Source: Oscillospiraceae bacterium
GTDB taxonomy: Bacteria > Bacillota > Clostridia > Oscillospirales > CAG-272
Length of the DNA stretch: 64,000 nt
Direction: 5' to 3'
Assembly: GCA_015063895.1 (NCBI GenBank)
Contig: SVTG01000007.1
Coordinates: 1-64,000 of the forward strand
Made by a program: the position numbers and the translations under genes. How positions within the stretch are numbered: position 1 is the first letter of the stretch; every line of letters starts with the position of its first letter. Under the pieces are notes generated by a model. That model was not told where the DNA came from and did no database searches. It was given only the letters and a program-made list of their open reading frames with translations. This document shows positions 17,117-25,911 of the stretch, one piece after another.

Positions 17117-17286
17117 GTAGGGGCGACCATCGGTCGTCCGCGGACGCATCATCATGTAAAAATGCGTAGGGCGACCATCGGTCGTCCGTGAAATCATCAT
17201 AATGAAAAACGCGTAGGGGCGACCATCGGTCGTCCGCGGACGCATCATCATGTAAAAATGCGTAGGGGCGACCATCGGTCGTCCGC
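17117..17286. repeat. Four tandem 47-49 bp repeats carrying a GGGCGACC..GGTCGTCC palindrome
   Basis: The core GTAGGGGCGACCATCGGTCG begins at 17117, 17166, 17213 and 17262 (spacing 49, 47, 49); copy 2 lacks one G. Each core continues TCCGC and is separated by ATCATCAT-rich text with ATGTAAAAATGC. The palindrome GGGCGACC-ATC-GGTCGTCC can fold as an 8 bp hairpin. A related hairpin, CGGTCG-TCCTT-CGACCG, lies at 23047-23063 upstream of ileS, so this looks like a dispersed REP-like element locally amplified in tandem. No gene is present. Confidence 0.9.
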
Positions 17287-17340
17287 GAAAGTGCAATGCT
17301 CTGAGGTACCTTTTAAAGTGATGGAAAGTGAGGCTTTTCT

Positions 17341-18255
17341 ATGTCAACAACCAAAAAACAACTGGGCGGCTATTTACCCGCCGCTGCCAAGCTCTCGGTG
17401 CGCGATCGCTTGCGCCTGTTCCGCGAAGCGGGCTTCTCGTTTGTGGCGCTTTCAGCCGGTGGCATTTATGCCACTGCCGAGAGTGCGGTCACACCCCGCC
17501 TTGCCGAGCATTACGGATTGCAAATTGACAACGTGCATTTGACGGGTGCTGCCACCAATCAGCTGTGGCGTGACTGCCTTGAGGGTGAGGACGTGCTTGA
17601 TAGATACTGCCGCGAAATTGAATTATGTGCCAAGATGGGCATCAAGATCGGCATTACGCACGTTACGTGGGGCTCTCACGCGCCAACGCCCGAGATCACC
17701 GATCTTGGTATTGAGCGCTTTAAGAGAATCGCCGCCTGCGCCGAGCAGAACGATTTCTGCCTCGCGCTTGAAAATTCAGTCACCGAGGAGCACCTGGTTG
17801 CTGTGCTGGACGCCATTGACAGTCCGCATATCGGCTTTTGCGTAGATAGCGGACACTGGGCTTGCTTCACCCCGCACTTTGACGTGATGGGGCGTTACGG
17901 TCACCGTATGGTCACGATGCATCTTGACGATAACGACGGCCTTGAGGATATTCATTTGTTGCCCTTTGACGGCGTGGCCGATTGGGGGCGTATCGTGGAC
18001 GATCTCTTGAAGACCGCCCCATTTGAAAAGCGTGTATTGCTGGAGGTGGATTACTGCAAGCGCCGCTCTTATCCCGGGTATGATGCCAAGGCATTGCAGG
18101 CCATGTGGGAGGCGCGCGGTGTGAAGATCGCTTCCGATCTGCGCTTAGTGGAGTATCACGACGGTTACCTTGAAACCTATAAGAACATATCCTACGACGA
18201 ATATCTTGACAGAATGTACCGTGCTGCTTCGCGTATTGCCGAGGGTGAGGTATAA
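17341..18255 (+). CDS. Sugar phosphate isomerase/epimerase family protein (TIM barrel)
   Basis: This 304-residue xylose-isomerase-like TIM barrel shows the expected metal-site elements: ITHVTWGSHAP strand, LALENSV (Glu), CVDSGHWACF (Asp and His), TMHLDDNDG (His-x-Asp) and the LLEVDY strand near residue 238. Family members act on sugars, inositols or hydroxypyruvate-type substrates; the substrate is unknown. The ATG follows GTGAGG. It is separated from queA by the tandem repeats and has no recognised metabolic neighbour. It is distinct from the paralogue at 3901-4764. Confidence 0.85.
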   Translation: MSTTKKQLGGYLPAAAKLSVRDRLRLFREAGFSFVALSAGGIYATAESAVTPRLAEHYGLQIDNVHLTGAATNQLWRDCLEGEDVLDRYCREIELCAKMGIKIGITHVTWGSHAPTPEITDLGIERFKRIAACAEQNDFCLALENSVTEEHLVAVLDAIDSPHIGFCVDSGHWACFTPHFDVMGRYGHRMVTMHLDDNDGLEDIHLLPFDGVADWGRIVDDLLKTAPFEKRVLLEVDYCKRRSYPGYDAKALQAMWEARGVKIASDLRLVEYHDGYLETYKNISYDEYLDRMYRAASRIAEGEV

Positions 18256-18273
18256 AAAATTTTTCTGCGGTTA

Positions 18274-18302
18274 TAGACTTTTTGCGCATCTTTTGGTATA
18301 AT
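18274..18302 (+). promoter_or_regulatory. Promoter of the small membrane protein gene
   Basis: A perfect TATAAT (18297-18302) is preceded at 17 bp by a weak -35 TAGACT (18274-18279). Confidence 0.5.
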
Positions 18303-18338
18303 ACTGTTATTGTTTAAAAAAACGAAAGGAGAAGTGCT

Positions 18339-18557
18339 GTGTTTGACGTACAAATACTGGTTGACGTGGCCGTTGCGGCGGTTGCCGTTCTGGTGGCGGT
18401 GCTTGCCATCTATCTTGCCATGCGTTTGCTGGGTAAGCTGGCAAAGTTTGTGATCGGCGTGATCGTCGTGGCGCTTGTTCTTTGGTTCGTTTTTTCGGAT
18501 AGCAGCTTTTTGAGTGATATTTTGCCGGCATTGAAGCACGGCATTGATCTTTTGTGA
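18339..18557 (+). CDS. Small hydrophobic membrane protein, function unknown
   Basis: This 72-residue protein starts with GTG preceded by AAAGGAG. Two hydrophobic segments, about residues 5-29 and 35-53, are separated by a short basic turn (MRLLGKLAK), suggesting a helical hairpin in the membrane. I do not recognise a family. It has its own promoter and terminator, which argues for a genuine monocistronic gene rather than a chance ORF. Confidence 0.65.
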   Translation: MFDVQILVDVAVAAVAVLVAVLAIYLAMRLLGKLAKFVIGVIVVALVLWFVFSDSSFLSDILPALKHGIDLL

Positions 18558-18571
18558 CGATAAAAAAGCCC

Positions 18572-18604
18572 TGCCGTTGCCCAAAAACGGGCAACGGCAT
18601 TTTT
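18572..18604 (+). terminator. Terminator between the small membrane protein gene and miaA
   Basis: TGCCGTTGCCC and GGGCAACGGCA form an 11 bp perfect stem with a 6-base loop, followed by TTTTT. The T run ends just before the miaA ribosome binding site (AAAGGAG at about 18605), so read-through would be needed to express miaA from upstream unless it has its own promoter. Confidence 0.9.
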
Positions 18605-18620
18605 GAAAGGAGTGATAACG

Positions 18621-19574
18621 GTGTTGAAAAAGCCGAAAATACTCGCCATCGTCGGCCCCACCGCCAGCGGCAAATCCGCCTTGGCGGAGGCGCTGTGTAA
18701 GCGCCTTGGCGGCGAGGTGGTCTCCTGCGATTCGATGCAGGTCTATCGCGGTATGGATATCGGCACGGCCAAGCCCGACGCCGCGACGCTCCGCGAGATC
18801 CCTTATCATTTGCTTGACGTAGCAGACCCTACCGAGGATTTTTCTATGGTGGCATATCTGGAGGCGGCCGAGCGCGCCGTCGGGGATATTCTGGCGCGCG
18901 GCAAGCTGCCGATCCTTTGCGGCGGAACGGGCCTGTATCTTGACGCCTTTTTGCGCGGTATGCCCGAATCGCCCGGCGGTGACGCTGCCCTGCGTGAGGC
19001 GCTGCTCGCGCGTGCTACCTGTGAGGGAAACGAGGCGCTGCATGCCGAGCTGGCTGCCGTTGACCCCGAAAGTGCTGCTGCCACGCACCCCTCCAACGTG
19101 CGGCGTGTGATCCGCGCGCTTGAAATATACCGCACAACGGGGGTAACAAAAACCGAGTGGGATCGCCGCTCACGCACGCAGCCGATGCGTTACGATGCCA
19201 CGGTGTTGTATCTTTGCTTTGAGGACCGTGAGCTCTTATATCGCCGTATTGAGGCACGTGTGGAGCAGATGATAAAGCAGGGGCTTGTTGAGGAAACGCG
19301 TGCCTTGCGGGACCGAGGTGTGTTCAAAACGTCGGGCACAGCCGCTGCCGCTATCGGCTATAAGGAGCTGCTGCCGTATCTTGACGGCACGCGTACGCTT
19401 GATGAGGCCGTGGCAGATCTCAAGCAGGCCACGCGCCGCTACGCAAAGCGTCAGATCACGTGGTTTTCTGCCAAGTCCTACGTGACGCCGATTTTGGCGG
19501 ATCGTGCAGGTATGATGCGAAATTTTGAAGAAATTGTAAACAATGCAGTAGATATTGTGACGGCGCGCGCATAA
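18621..19574 (+). CDS. miaA: tRNA dimethylallyltransferase
   Basis: MiaA (317 residues) adds a dimethylallyl group to N6 of A37 in tRNAs reading UNN codons. The P-loop GPTASGKSALAEAL at the N terminus, the DSMQVYRGMDIGTAKP segment, GGTGLYLDAFLRG, HPSNVRRVIRALE and the C-terminal RRYAKRQITWF are all conserved. The GTG at 18621 is chosen because AAGGAG lies 9 bases upstream; the frame is open to 18603 with a TTG inside that site. It heads the long rightward cell-envelope/translation cluster. Confidence 0.97.
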   Translation: MLKKPKILAIVGPTASGKSALAEALCKRLGGEVVSCDSMQVYRGMDIGTAKPDAATLREIPYHLLDVADPTEDFSMVAYLEAAERAVGDILARGKLPILCGGTGLYLDAFLRGMPESPGGDAALREALLARATCEGNEALHAELAAVDPESAAATHPSNVRRVIRALEIYRTTGVTKTEWDRRSRTQPMRYDATVLYLCFEDRELLYRRIEARVEQMIKQGLVEETRALRDRGVFKTSGTAAAAIGYKELLPYLDGTRTLDEAVADLKQATRRYAKRQITWFSAKSYVTPILADRAGMMRNFEEIVNNAVDIVTARA

Positions 19575-19577
19575 TAT

Positions 19578-19593
19578 GATATAATATTATATC
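19578..19593. other. Perfect 16 bp AT-rich palindrome
   Basis: GATATAATATTATATC is a perfect palindrome that also contains TATAAT on both strands, 4 bases after the miaA stop. It may be a promoter -10 for the adaptor gene at 19641, though no -35 is evident, or an operator. Confidence 0.4.
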
Positions 19594-19640
19594 GTTGTTT
19601 GTGCGCGCCACCATATACGCGCGCGAAAGGAGGGATTGCC

Positions 19641-20846
19641 GTGGCAAAGGTGCGAAAGGGGCAGGGCGTGAGGCTGGTGCTTCAGATTCTTGTCGTGCTG
19701 TTGCTCTCGCTCTTACTGTGGGGCATTCTCTTTTTTGAAACTGCGCGCACCGAGGCCGCTTTGCGACAGGAGCCTGCCGCGATGGCGACGCTTGACGAGG
19801 TCGTGTGTGCGACGGGCTATATGTTCCGTGATGAGATCCCTCTGACAAGCCAGGACAACGGCCCCGTGCTTTACACGGCGGCAAATGGCACGCACTTGAG
19901 TGCGGGTGACGTGCTGGCTACGGTCTATCGCGACGGTGCCAATACGGGCACGCGTGCGCAGGCGGCAGCTCTTTTTGATGAGATCGAGCGCTTGCAGGCC
20001 GTCGACGATCCTACGTATTTGCCCGATTATTTCGGCTCATATCATACGGTAATGTCCTCGCTTTCGGGTGGGGAGATCCCCGGCACCGACGCAGACGTGG
20101 AAAGCGTGCAGGCGGCGCTTGCACTGATCGCGGCACGTCGGGAGGAAAAGGCGGCGCGCGAAGCGCGCATTGCCCTGTTGCAGGCCGAGCTCGCCGCACT
20201 GATCGCAAACGATCTGAATGCCAGTGAGCAGGTGAGCGCCCCCGTGTCGGGCACGTTTTACCGTACGGTAGATGGATATGAGAGCGTGATGGGCATTGCA
20301 GCGGTAGATACGCTGACCCCGGGCGGCCTTCGTGCGCTTTTGCTGTCGCCTCAGAGCACGTCGCCTATGATCGGCAGACTGCTGGTGAGCAATAGCTGGT
20401 ATCTGGCCGTGCCGCTGTCCGTGGGTGAGGCAGAGCGCTTTGCTCCGGATCGCGTATACGAAATTGATTTTTTGCGTACGGGCGAAAGCAGGGCGCTGAC
20501 AGTGGCGCGTGTGACCGATCCCGATGCTACGGGTGAGGCGCTGGTGATCTTCCGTGCCGACGGCACGCCACCTCCTGCCGATTTCGCAAGAAGCGGGGAG
20601 ATCCGTATTACCGTGGGCGTGCAAAGCGGCATCTTGGTGCCGATGGTCGCGCTGCGTGAGGAAAACGGTAAGCAGGGCGTGTTTGTTGCCGTAGACGGTC
20701 AGGCGCGCTTCCGCGCGGTTGAGGTGACAGCCGAGCGTGACGGCTGCTGCCTGGTTGCCCCTCGCACCGAGGAGGGCTATTTGCAAGCGGGTGAGGAGGT
20801 CGTGATCACCTCGCGCCGTATATTTGATGGGAAGGTGCTGTCATGA
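19641..20846 (+). CDS. HlyD-like membrane protein of the division gene neighbourhood
   Basis: The 401-residue product has a basic N terminus (AKVRKGQGVR), one transmembrane segment (about residues 12-32) and a large extracytoplasmic part resembling HlyD-type adaptors: a barrel-sandwich half near NGTHLSAGDVLATVYRDGAN, a helical segment with QAALALIAARREEKAAREARIALLQAEL, the second half NASEQVSAPVSGTFYRTVDGYE and a beta-barrel end. The GTG at 19641 follows AAAGGAGGG. It overlaps yggS by 4 bases. No partner ABC or RND gene is adjacent. Its linkage to yggS-sepF-yggT suggests an envelope or division role; inference only. Confidence 0.75.
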   Translation: MAKVRKGQGVRLVLQILVVLLLSLLLWGILFFETARTEAALRQEPAAMATLDEVVCATGYMFRDEIPLTSQDNGPVLYTAANGTHLSAGDVLATVYRDGANTGTRAQAAALFDEIERLQAVDDPTYLPDYFGSYHTVMSSLSGGEIPGTDADVESVQAALALIAARREEKAAREARIALLQAELAALIANDLNASEQVSAPVSGTFYRTVDGYESVMGIAAVDTLTPGGLRALLLSPQSTSPMIGRLLVSNSWYLAVPLSVGEAERFAPDRVYEIDFLRTGESRALTVARVTDPDATGEALVIFRADGTPPPADFARSGEIRITVGVQSGILVPMVALREENGKQGVFVAVDGQARFRAVEVTAERDGCCLVAPRTEEGYLQAGEEVVITSRRIFDGKVLS

Positions 20847-21535
20847 CGGAGTACGTGGAAAAAAATCTTACAGTCGTCAGGGATACGCTTGCCCGTGCCG
20901 AGCAGGCGGCAGGACGCGTAGGGAAAACCACGCTGATCGCCGCAGTAAAATATGCCGATGAGCAGGAGCTTGACACGCTGCTTTCACTGGGTGTGTCCGA
21001 CGTTGGTGAAAACCGTGTGCAGCAGCTGCTGGCGCATTTGCCGCTTTATGAGGCATACGCCCCGCGCGTGCATTTTATCGGTACGCTGCAAAAAAATAAG
21101 ATCAAGTATATCATCGATAAGGTCTATGCCGTTCACTCGGTGGATAGCACAGAGCTTGCTCTGGAGCTTGAGCGCCATGCGGCAAAGCACGACCTTATCT
21201 TGCGTGTGTTTGTTGAGGTCAATATCGGGCGCGAGCCCGCCAAGGGCGGCGTGATGCCCGAGCAGGCAGAGGTGCTTTGTCGGGAGATCGAGGCGCTGCC
21301 GCATCTTGCCTTACAGGGGCTGATGACTATGGCACCGCACTGCGAGAGGGCGGAGGAGTACCGTCCGTATTTCAAGGCTGCACGCCGGCTGGCGGAGCAG
21401 ATCTGGCACACGCTTGGCAAGCAGGGTGAGCCGCAGCTTTCAATGGGCATGTCTGAGAGCTTTCCCGAGGCGGTGGCCGAGGGTGCCTCACTCGTGCGTG
21501 TCGGCCGACGCCTGTTTTTGAAGGAAGAACAATAA
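20843..21535 (+). CDS. YggS family pyridoxal phosphate homeostasis protein
   Basis: The 230-residue PLP-binding protein has the single TIM-barrel domain of the YggS/YlmE/PROSC family. The PLP lysine is Lys36 in LIAAVKYAD; VGENRVQQL, HFIGTLQKNKIKYI and MGMSESFPEAV (phosphate-binding loop) are conserved. The family maintains free PLP balance and has no known catalytic reaction. ATGA overlaps the previous stop. Its place beside sepF is the conserved ylm cluster order of Firmicutes. Confidence 0.96.
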   Translation: MTEYVEKNLTVVRDTLARAEQAAGRVGKTTLIAAVKYADEQELDTLLSLGVSDVGENRVQQLLAHLPLYEAYAPRVHFIGTLQKNKIKYIIDKVYAVHSVDSTELALELERHAAKHDLILRVFVEVNIGREPAKGGVMPEQAEVLCREIEALPHLALQGLMTMAPHCERAEEYRPYFKAARRLAEQIWHTLGKQGEPQLSMGMSESFPEAVAEGASLVRVGRRLFLKEEQ

Positions 21536-21560
21536 ATGAACATAAATCAGGGAGGTACAT

Positions 21561-21986
21561 ATGAAAAACCCATTTGCTAAGAACAAGAGAAGCGATTACG
21601 AAAGCTACGAGGATTACGACGCAGGCTTTTACCGCGGCGATGAGGACGAGGAGGACGGTGTAGTAGACGACCTCGGCGAAAATACCGAGAGTCAGCAGCC
21701 CGCCAAGCGCCCCACGCAAAGCGCCGCTACGGGGAATATGCTCAAGGTCGTGAAGCCCCGCAACTATGACGACGGCCCCGCTATTGCAGGGTATCTGATG
21801 GACGGCTATACCGTTGTGATGAATATTGAGGATCTGGAGCGTGCCTCCGCTATGCGCCTGATCGACTTTTTGCTCGGTGCGCTTGAGGTGCTTGACGGTG
21901 AATTCCGTCGCGTCACCAAGACCACGCTCGTGCTTTCTCCCCGCAGCGGTGAGGTAACGGGCGAGGACGGCGACGAGGAATACTGA
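21561..21986 (+). CDS. sepF: Cell division protein SepF
   Basis: SepF (141 residues) tethers and bundles FtsZ at the Z ring. The N terminus (MKNPFAKNKRSDYES) could be the short membrane-binding region; an acidic flexible linker follows (residues about 15-55), then the SepF domain (about 60-132) with VKPRNYDDGPAIAGYL, VVMNIEDLERASAMRLIDFLLGA and the terminal LVLSPRSGEVTG. The ATG follows GGGAGG. Neighbours yggS, yggT and ylmH confirm the assignment. Confidence 0.97.
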   Translation: MKNPFAKNKRSDYESYEDYDAGFYRGDEDEEDGVVDDLGENTESQQPAKRPTQSAATGNMLKVVKPRNYDDGPAIAGYLMDGYTVVMNIEDLERASAMRLIDFLLGALEVLDGEFRRVTKTTLVLSPRSGEVTGEDGDEEY

Positions 21987-21999
21987 TAGCATAAGAATT

Positions 22000-22266
22000 A
22001 TGCATATTGCCGTTGCGTTGTTGGTAGGAACGGTCAGCGCGCTGTTGACCTTTTTAAAGCTTTGCTTTTTTATGCGCGCCGTGCTTTCCTTTTTGCCCGT
22101 TGATGAGCAAAATCCCATCACGCGCTTTACCGCCCTTGTTACCGAGCCCGTGATCGTGCCCGTGCGCGCGCTATGCGACCGCTTCGGCTGGTTTCAGAAC
22201 AGCGTGCTTGACGTGCCCTTTTTCATCGCGTTTTTGGTGATCAGTGCCATTTCAATGTTTGTATGA
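22000..22266 (+). CDS. YggT family membrane protein
   Basis: This 88-residue protein has two membrane segments (about residues 3-32 and 65-88). Between them is the family signature: FFMRAVLSFLP, NPITRFTALVTEPVIVPVR. In Firmicutes the gene (ylmG) follows sepF and affects division or nucleoid morphology; mechanism not established. No strong ribosome binding site precedes the ATG. The last bases overlap the next gene by 4. Confidence 0.9.
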   Translation: MHIAVALLVGTVSALLTFLKLCFFMRAVLSFLPVDEQNPITRFTALVTEPVIVPVRALCDRFGWFQNSVLDVPFFIAFLVISAISMFV

Positions 22267-23045
22267 CAGAAAAAGAAATCGACGCGCTTCTGGCGCGTGC
22301 TGCAGATCTCGCAAGGCGTGCTGCGGGCGGTGAGGTGGCCTACGGCCCGTTTCTCACGCCTCAGGAGCAGCGCATGCTAAAGATAAGGCTTCCGCAAAAG
22401 CAAACCCCTTTGTTTTGCGGCGGATATCCCGATGCCGAGCGTGCAAGGGCGTTTTTCCTGCCCGACTACATGGCCGAGCTTGACGACGACGTGCGTCGCG
22501 AGGTGCTTGCCGAGGCGCTTGGTGAAGCGGTGGTGCCGCTTTTGGTGAAGGGCAGCGGATTTCACACCGCAACGCACCGCGATTATCTGGGGGCCGTGTT
22601 AAATCTCGGCATCAAGCGCGAGGCCTTGGGGGATATCTGCGTGCTGCCCGATGGGGGCGCCGTCTTGTTTTGCGACAGTGTGATGGCCACGTTTTTAAAG
22701 GAAAATCTCGTGCGCGTGGCGCGCGATACCGTGTCGGTGGGGGAGGTGACCCTGCCGCCCGATTTTAATGGGGGGCGGAGCTTTAAGCCCCTTTGCGATA
22801 CCGTTGCCTCGCCGCGTGCAGATGCCGTGGTGGCGGCGCTGTGCCATCTTTCGCGTGAGCGCGCGCAAGCGCTGTTTGCAAGAGAGCTGGTGCAAATGGA
22901 TTACGAGCCCCTTGAAAAATATGACCGTGAGGTGCCCGAAGGCGCAGTGCTTTCGGTGCGCGGCTACGGGAAGTTTGTGATCCGCTCACTTTCGGATAAG
23001 ACCAAGAAGGGGCGTTACCGCCTCATAGCGGATCAGTATCAATGA
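22263..23045 (+). CDS. YlmH family S4-domain RNA-binding protein
   Basis: The 260-residue protein has a YlmH N-terminal region (LTPQEQRMLK, LFCGGYPDAERARAFFLPDY, HRDYLGAVLNLGIKREALGDI) and a C-terminal S4 RNA-binding domain (about residues 180-255; ERAQALFARELVQMDYEPL.. LSVRGYGKFVI). YlmH relatives bind ribosomes and have been linked to rescue or quality control. ATGA overlaps the yggT stop. It is the last of the ylm cluster; divIVA, often next, is absent and ileS follows. Confidence 0.93.
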   Translation: MTEKEIDALLARAADLARRAAGGEVAYGPFLTPQEQRMLKIRLPQKQTPLFCGGYPDAERARAFFLPDYMAELDDDVRREVLAEALGEAVVPLLVKGSGFHTATHRDYLGAVLNLGIKREALGDICVLPDGGAVLFCDSVMATFLKENLVRVARDTVSVGEVTLPPDFNGGRSFKPLCDTVASPRADAVVAALCHLSRERAQALFARELVQMDYEPLEKYDREVPEGAVLSVRGYGKFVIRSLSDKTKKGRYRLIADQYQ

Positions 23046-23109
23046 TCGGTCGTCCTTCGACCGCCAATTATAATTACAGTTTAGTAAACATACAGGAGTA
23101 AAAAAGATC

Positions 23110-25899
23110 ATGGCAAAAGATTACAGTGCATCACTCAATCTTCCAAACACCACGTTTGCAATGCGTGCCGAGCTCCCCAAGCGCGAGCCGCAAATGCTTG
23201 AATACTGGCGTGAGCTGAAGCTTTATGACCGCATGCAGGAGGCGCGCGCAGGGAAGCCCACCTTCGTGCTGCACGACGGCCCTCCCTTCTCAAACGGCAA
23301 TATTCATATGGGCCACGCGCTGAATAAGATCCTGAAGGATTTTATCAATAAGTCGCGTAGCATGATGGGCTATCGCGTGCCCTATATCCCCGGTTGGGAT
23401 AACCATGGCATGCCCATTGAGAGTGCGATCATCAAGAAGAATAAGCTTGACCGCAAGAAAATGTCGATCTCCGAGTTCCGCAGTGCCTGCTATCAGTTTG
23501 CCGAGAACTTTGTGAATATTCAAATGGATCAGTTCAAGCGCCTCGGTATCACGGGCGACTGGGCAAATCCCTACCTCACCATGGCACCCGAATTTGAGGC
23601 AAGAGAGGTGCGCGTATTCGGTGAGATGTATAAGAAGGGCTATATCTACAAGGGCCTGAAGCCCGTTTATTGGTGCCCGAAGGACGAAACGGCGCTGGCC
23701 GAGGCTGAGATCGAATACCAGACCGATGCCTGCACCTCTATTTACGTCAAATTCCGTGTCGCCGACGACAAGGGCAAGCTTGGCGGTTTAGATCTCTCCA
23801 ACACGTATTTTGTGATCTGGACGACCACCACCTGGACGCTGCCCGGCAACATTGCCATTGCCCTCAATCCCGTGGAAGATTACGTAGTGGCCAAGGCTGC
23901 TGACGGTGCTTGCTATATCGTAGCACAGGCGCTGCTTGCCAAGACCATGGCGCAGGGCGGTATTACCGATTACGAGGTGGTACGCACGATGCCGGGTAAG
24001 GAATTTGAGTATATGACGGCACAGCACCCCTTCCTTGACCGTCTTTCTACCGTAGTCAATGCCGATTACGTCACCATGGAGAGCGGTACGGGCTGCGTGC
24101 ACACCGCCCCCGGCTTCGGCGCTGACGACTATCAGACCTGCCGTCGCTATAACATTGACGTCTTCGTTCCCGTTGACGACCGCGGCTATCAGACCGCTGA
24201 AGCAGGCAAGTTTGCAGGGCTCCGCTACGATGAGAGTAACGTGGCCATTCTTGCCGATATGAAGGAGAGCGGCGCACTCTTTGCCAGTGAGGAGATCGAG
24301 CACGAGTATCCGCACTGCTGGCGCTGCAAGTCGCCCATTATCTTCCGTGCAACGCCCCAGTGGTTCTGCTCGGTCGACGCCTTTAAAAACGAGGCCGCCG
24401 AGGCCTGTGACAACGTGCAATGGCTGCCCGAGTGGGGCGGTGAGCGCATCAAGTCAATGGTGCGCGAGCGTGCCGACTGGTGCATCTCCCGTCAGCGTCA
24501 TTGGGGCCTGCCGATCCCCGTATTCTACTGTGAGGATTGCGGTAAGCCGATCTGCAATGATGAAACGGTCGATGCCGTTGCCAAGCTTTTTGCCGCCAAG
24601 GGCTCAAACGCGTGGTTTGATACCGAGGCTGCCGATATGCTGCCCCGTGGCTTTGCCTGCCCGCACTGCGGCGGCAAGCACTTCACCAAGGAGACCAACA
24701 CCCTTGACGGTTGGTTTGATTCGGGCTCTACGCACTTTGCCGTGCTCGGTGAGGGCGAGTGGCCTGCTGACGTATATCTTGAGGGCGCCGACCAGTACCG
24801 CGGTTGGTTCCAGTCCTCGCTTCTGACGGCCGTTGGCTCTACGGGCAAGGGCGAAGCACCCTTCCGCACGGTCCTGACGCACGGTTGGGTCGTTGACGGT
24901 GAGGGGCGCGCGATGCATAAGTCGCTCGGCAACGGTGTCGATCCTCTTGATATGATCAAAAAATACGGTGCCGATCTGCTCCGTTTGTGGGTTGCCTCCA
25001 GTGATTATCACGTAGACGTGCGCGCTTCCGAAGCGATCTTCAAGCAGCTTTCCGATGCGTACCGCAAGATCCGTAACACCGCCCGCTTCCTGCTGGCTGA
25101 CCTTTACGATTTCAATCCCGAGACCGACATGGTACCTGCCGACAAGATGCTGGATATTGATAAGTGGATCGTTTCCACGATGAACGATCTTGTGGCGCGT
25201 GCCCGTGCTGCATACGATGCGTACGAGTTCCACACCATTTATCACGACGTGAACAACTTCTGCACGGTAGAGCTGTCTAAGCTGTATATCGATATCACCA
25301 AGGACCGTGTGTATGCCGAGGGCGCTACCTCCTTTGCACGCCGTTCTGCGCAGAGTGCCATGTACTATATCATCAGCGCACTGACGCGTCTGCTGGCGCC
25401 TCTGATCTCCTTCACCGCCGAAGAGATCTGGCAGGCTATGCCGCGCGCCGAGGGTGACGTTGCCGAGAGCGTGTTCCTCAACGATCTTCCTACCTATGAC
25501 GAGGCGCTGTCCTTTGCCGACGTGCGCGAGAAGTGGGACCGCCTGTTCGCGCTGCGCGAGCCTGTCATGAAGGCGCTTGAGATCGCACGTGCCGAAAAGC
25601 GCATCGGTAAATCGCTGGATGCGGCTGTGACGGTGTATGCACCCGACGCCGACTCCTTTGCGTTGCTGAGCGCCTTTGCTAAGGATCTGCCCACGGTATT
25701 CATCGTGTCGCAGGTGACTCTTGAAAATGCCGCAGCACCCGAGGGTGCCGTTGTAGAGGAGGGCTATCCCATCGGCGTTGTGGTCAGCGAGGCCGCAGGT
25801 GAGAAATGTGACCGCTGCTGGAACTACACCACCGAGGGTGTGAGCAGCGAGGAGGATGGGTGCCTGTGCCCCCGTTGCCGTGCCGTACTCGGCAAATAA
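23110..25899 (+). CDS. ileS: Isoleucine--tRNA ligase
   Basis: IleS (929 residues) charges tRNA-Ile. The HIGH-type motif reads HMGH at residues 66-69 (SNGNIHMGHA), the KMSKS-type motif reads MHKSLGN near residue 602, the editing domain sits about 195-400 (VIWTTTTWTLPGNIAIA), and a C-terminal zinc finger has CDRCW and CPRC pairs near 898-925. ATG has GGAG 11 bases upstream. The 64-base leader is too short for a T-box, unusual for a Bacillota aminoacyl-tRNA synthetase gene; a small hairpin (23047-23063) is the only structure seen. Confidence 0.98.
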   Translation: MAKDYSASLNLPNTTFAMRAELPKREPQMLEYWRELKLYDRMQEARAGKPTFVLHDGPPFSNGNIHMGHALNKILKDFINKSRSMMGYRVPYIPGWDNHGMPIESAIIKKNKLDRKKMSISEFRSACYQFAENFVNIQMDQFKRLGITGDWANPYLTMAPEFEAREVRVFGEMYKKGYIYKGLKPVYWCPKDETALAEAEIEYQTDACTSIYVKFRVADDKGKLGGLDLSNTYFVIWTTTTWTLPGNIAIALNPVEDYVVAKAADGACYIVAQALLAKTMAQGGITDYEVVRTMPGKEFEYMTAQHPFLDRLSTVVNADYVTMESGTGCVHTAPGFGADDYQTCRRYNIDVFVPVDDRGYQTAEAGKFAGLRYDESNVAILADMKESGALFASEEIEHEYPHCWRCKSPIIFRATPQWFCSVDAFKNEAAEACDNVQWLPEWGGERIKSMVRERADWCISRQRHWGLPIPVFYCEDCGKPICNDETVDAVAKLFAAKGSNAWFDTEAADMLPRGFACPHCGGKHFTKETNTLDGWFDSGSTHFAVLGEGEWPADVYLEGADQYRGWFQSSLLTAVGSTGKGEAPFRTVLTHGWVVDGEGRAMHKSLGNGVDPLDMIKKYGADLLRLWVASSDYHVDVRASEAIFKQLSDAYRKIRNTARFLLADLYDFNPETDMVPADKMLDIDKWIVSTMNDLVARARAAYDAYEFHTIYHDVNNFCTVELSKLYIDITKDRVYAEGATSFARRSAQSAMYYIISALTRLLAPLISFTAEEIWQAMPRAEGDVAESVFLNDLPTYDEALSFADVREKWDRLFALREPVMKALEIARAEKRIGKSLDAAVTVYAPDADSFALLSAFAKDLPTVFIVSQVTLENAAAPEGAVVEEGYPIGVVVSEAAGEKCDRCWNYTTEGVSSEEDGCLCPRCRAVLGK

Positions 25900-25911
25900 G
25901 CTTGATACGAC

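Noticed and set aside
17117..17286. Tandem repeats as a CRISPR array
   Set aside because: The intervals between repeat cores are themselves nearly identical rather than unique spacers, only four units exist and no cas gene is near.
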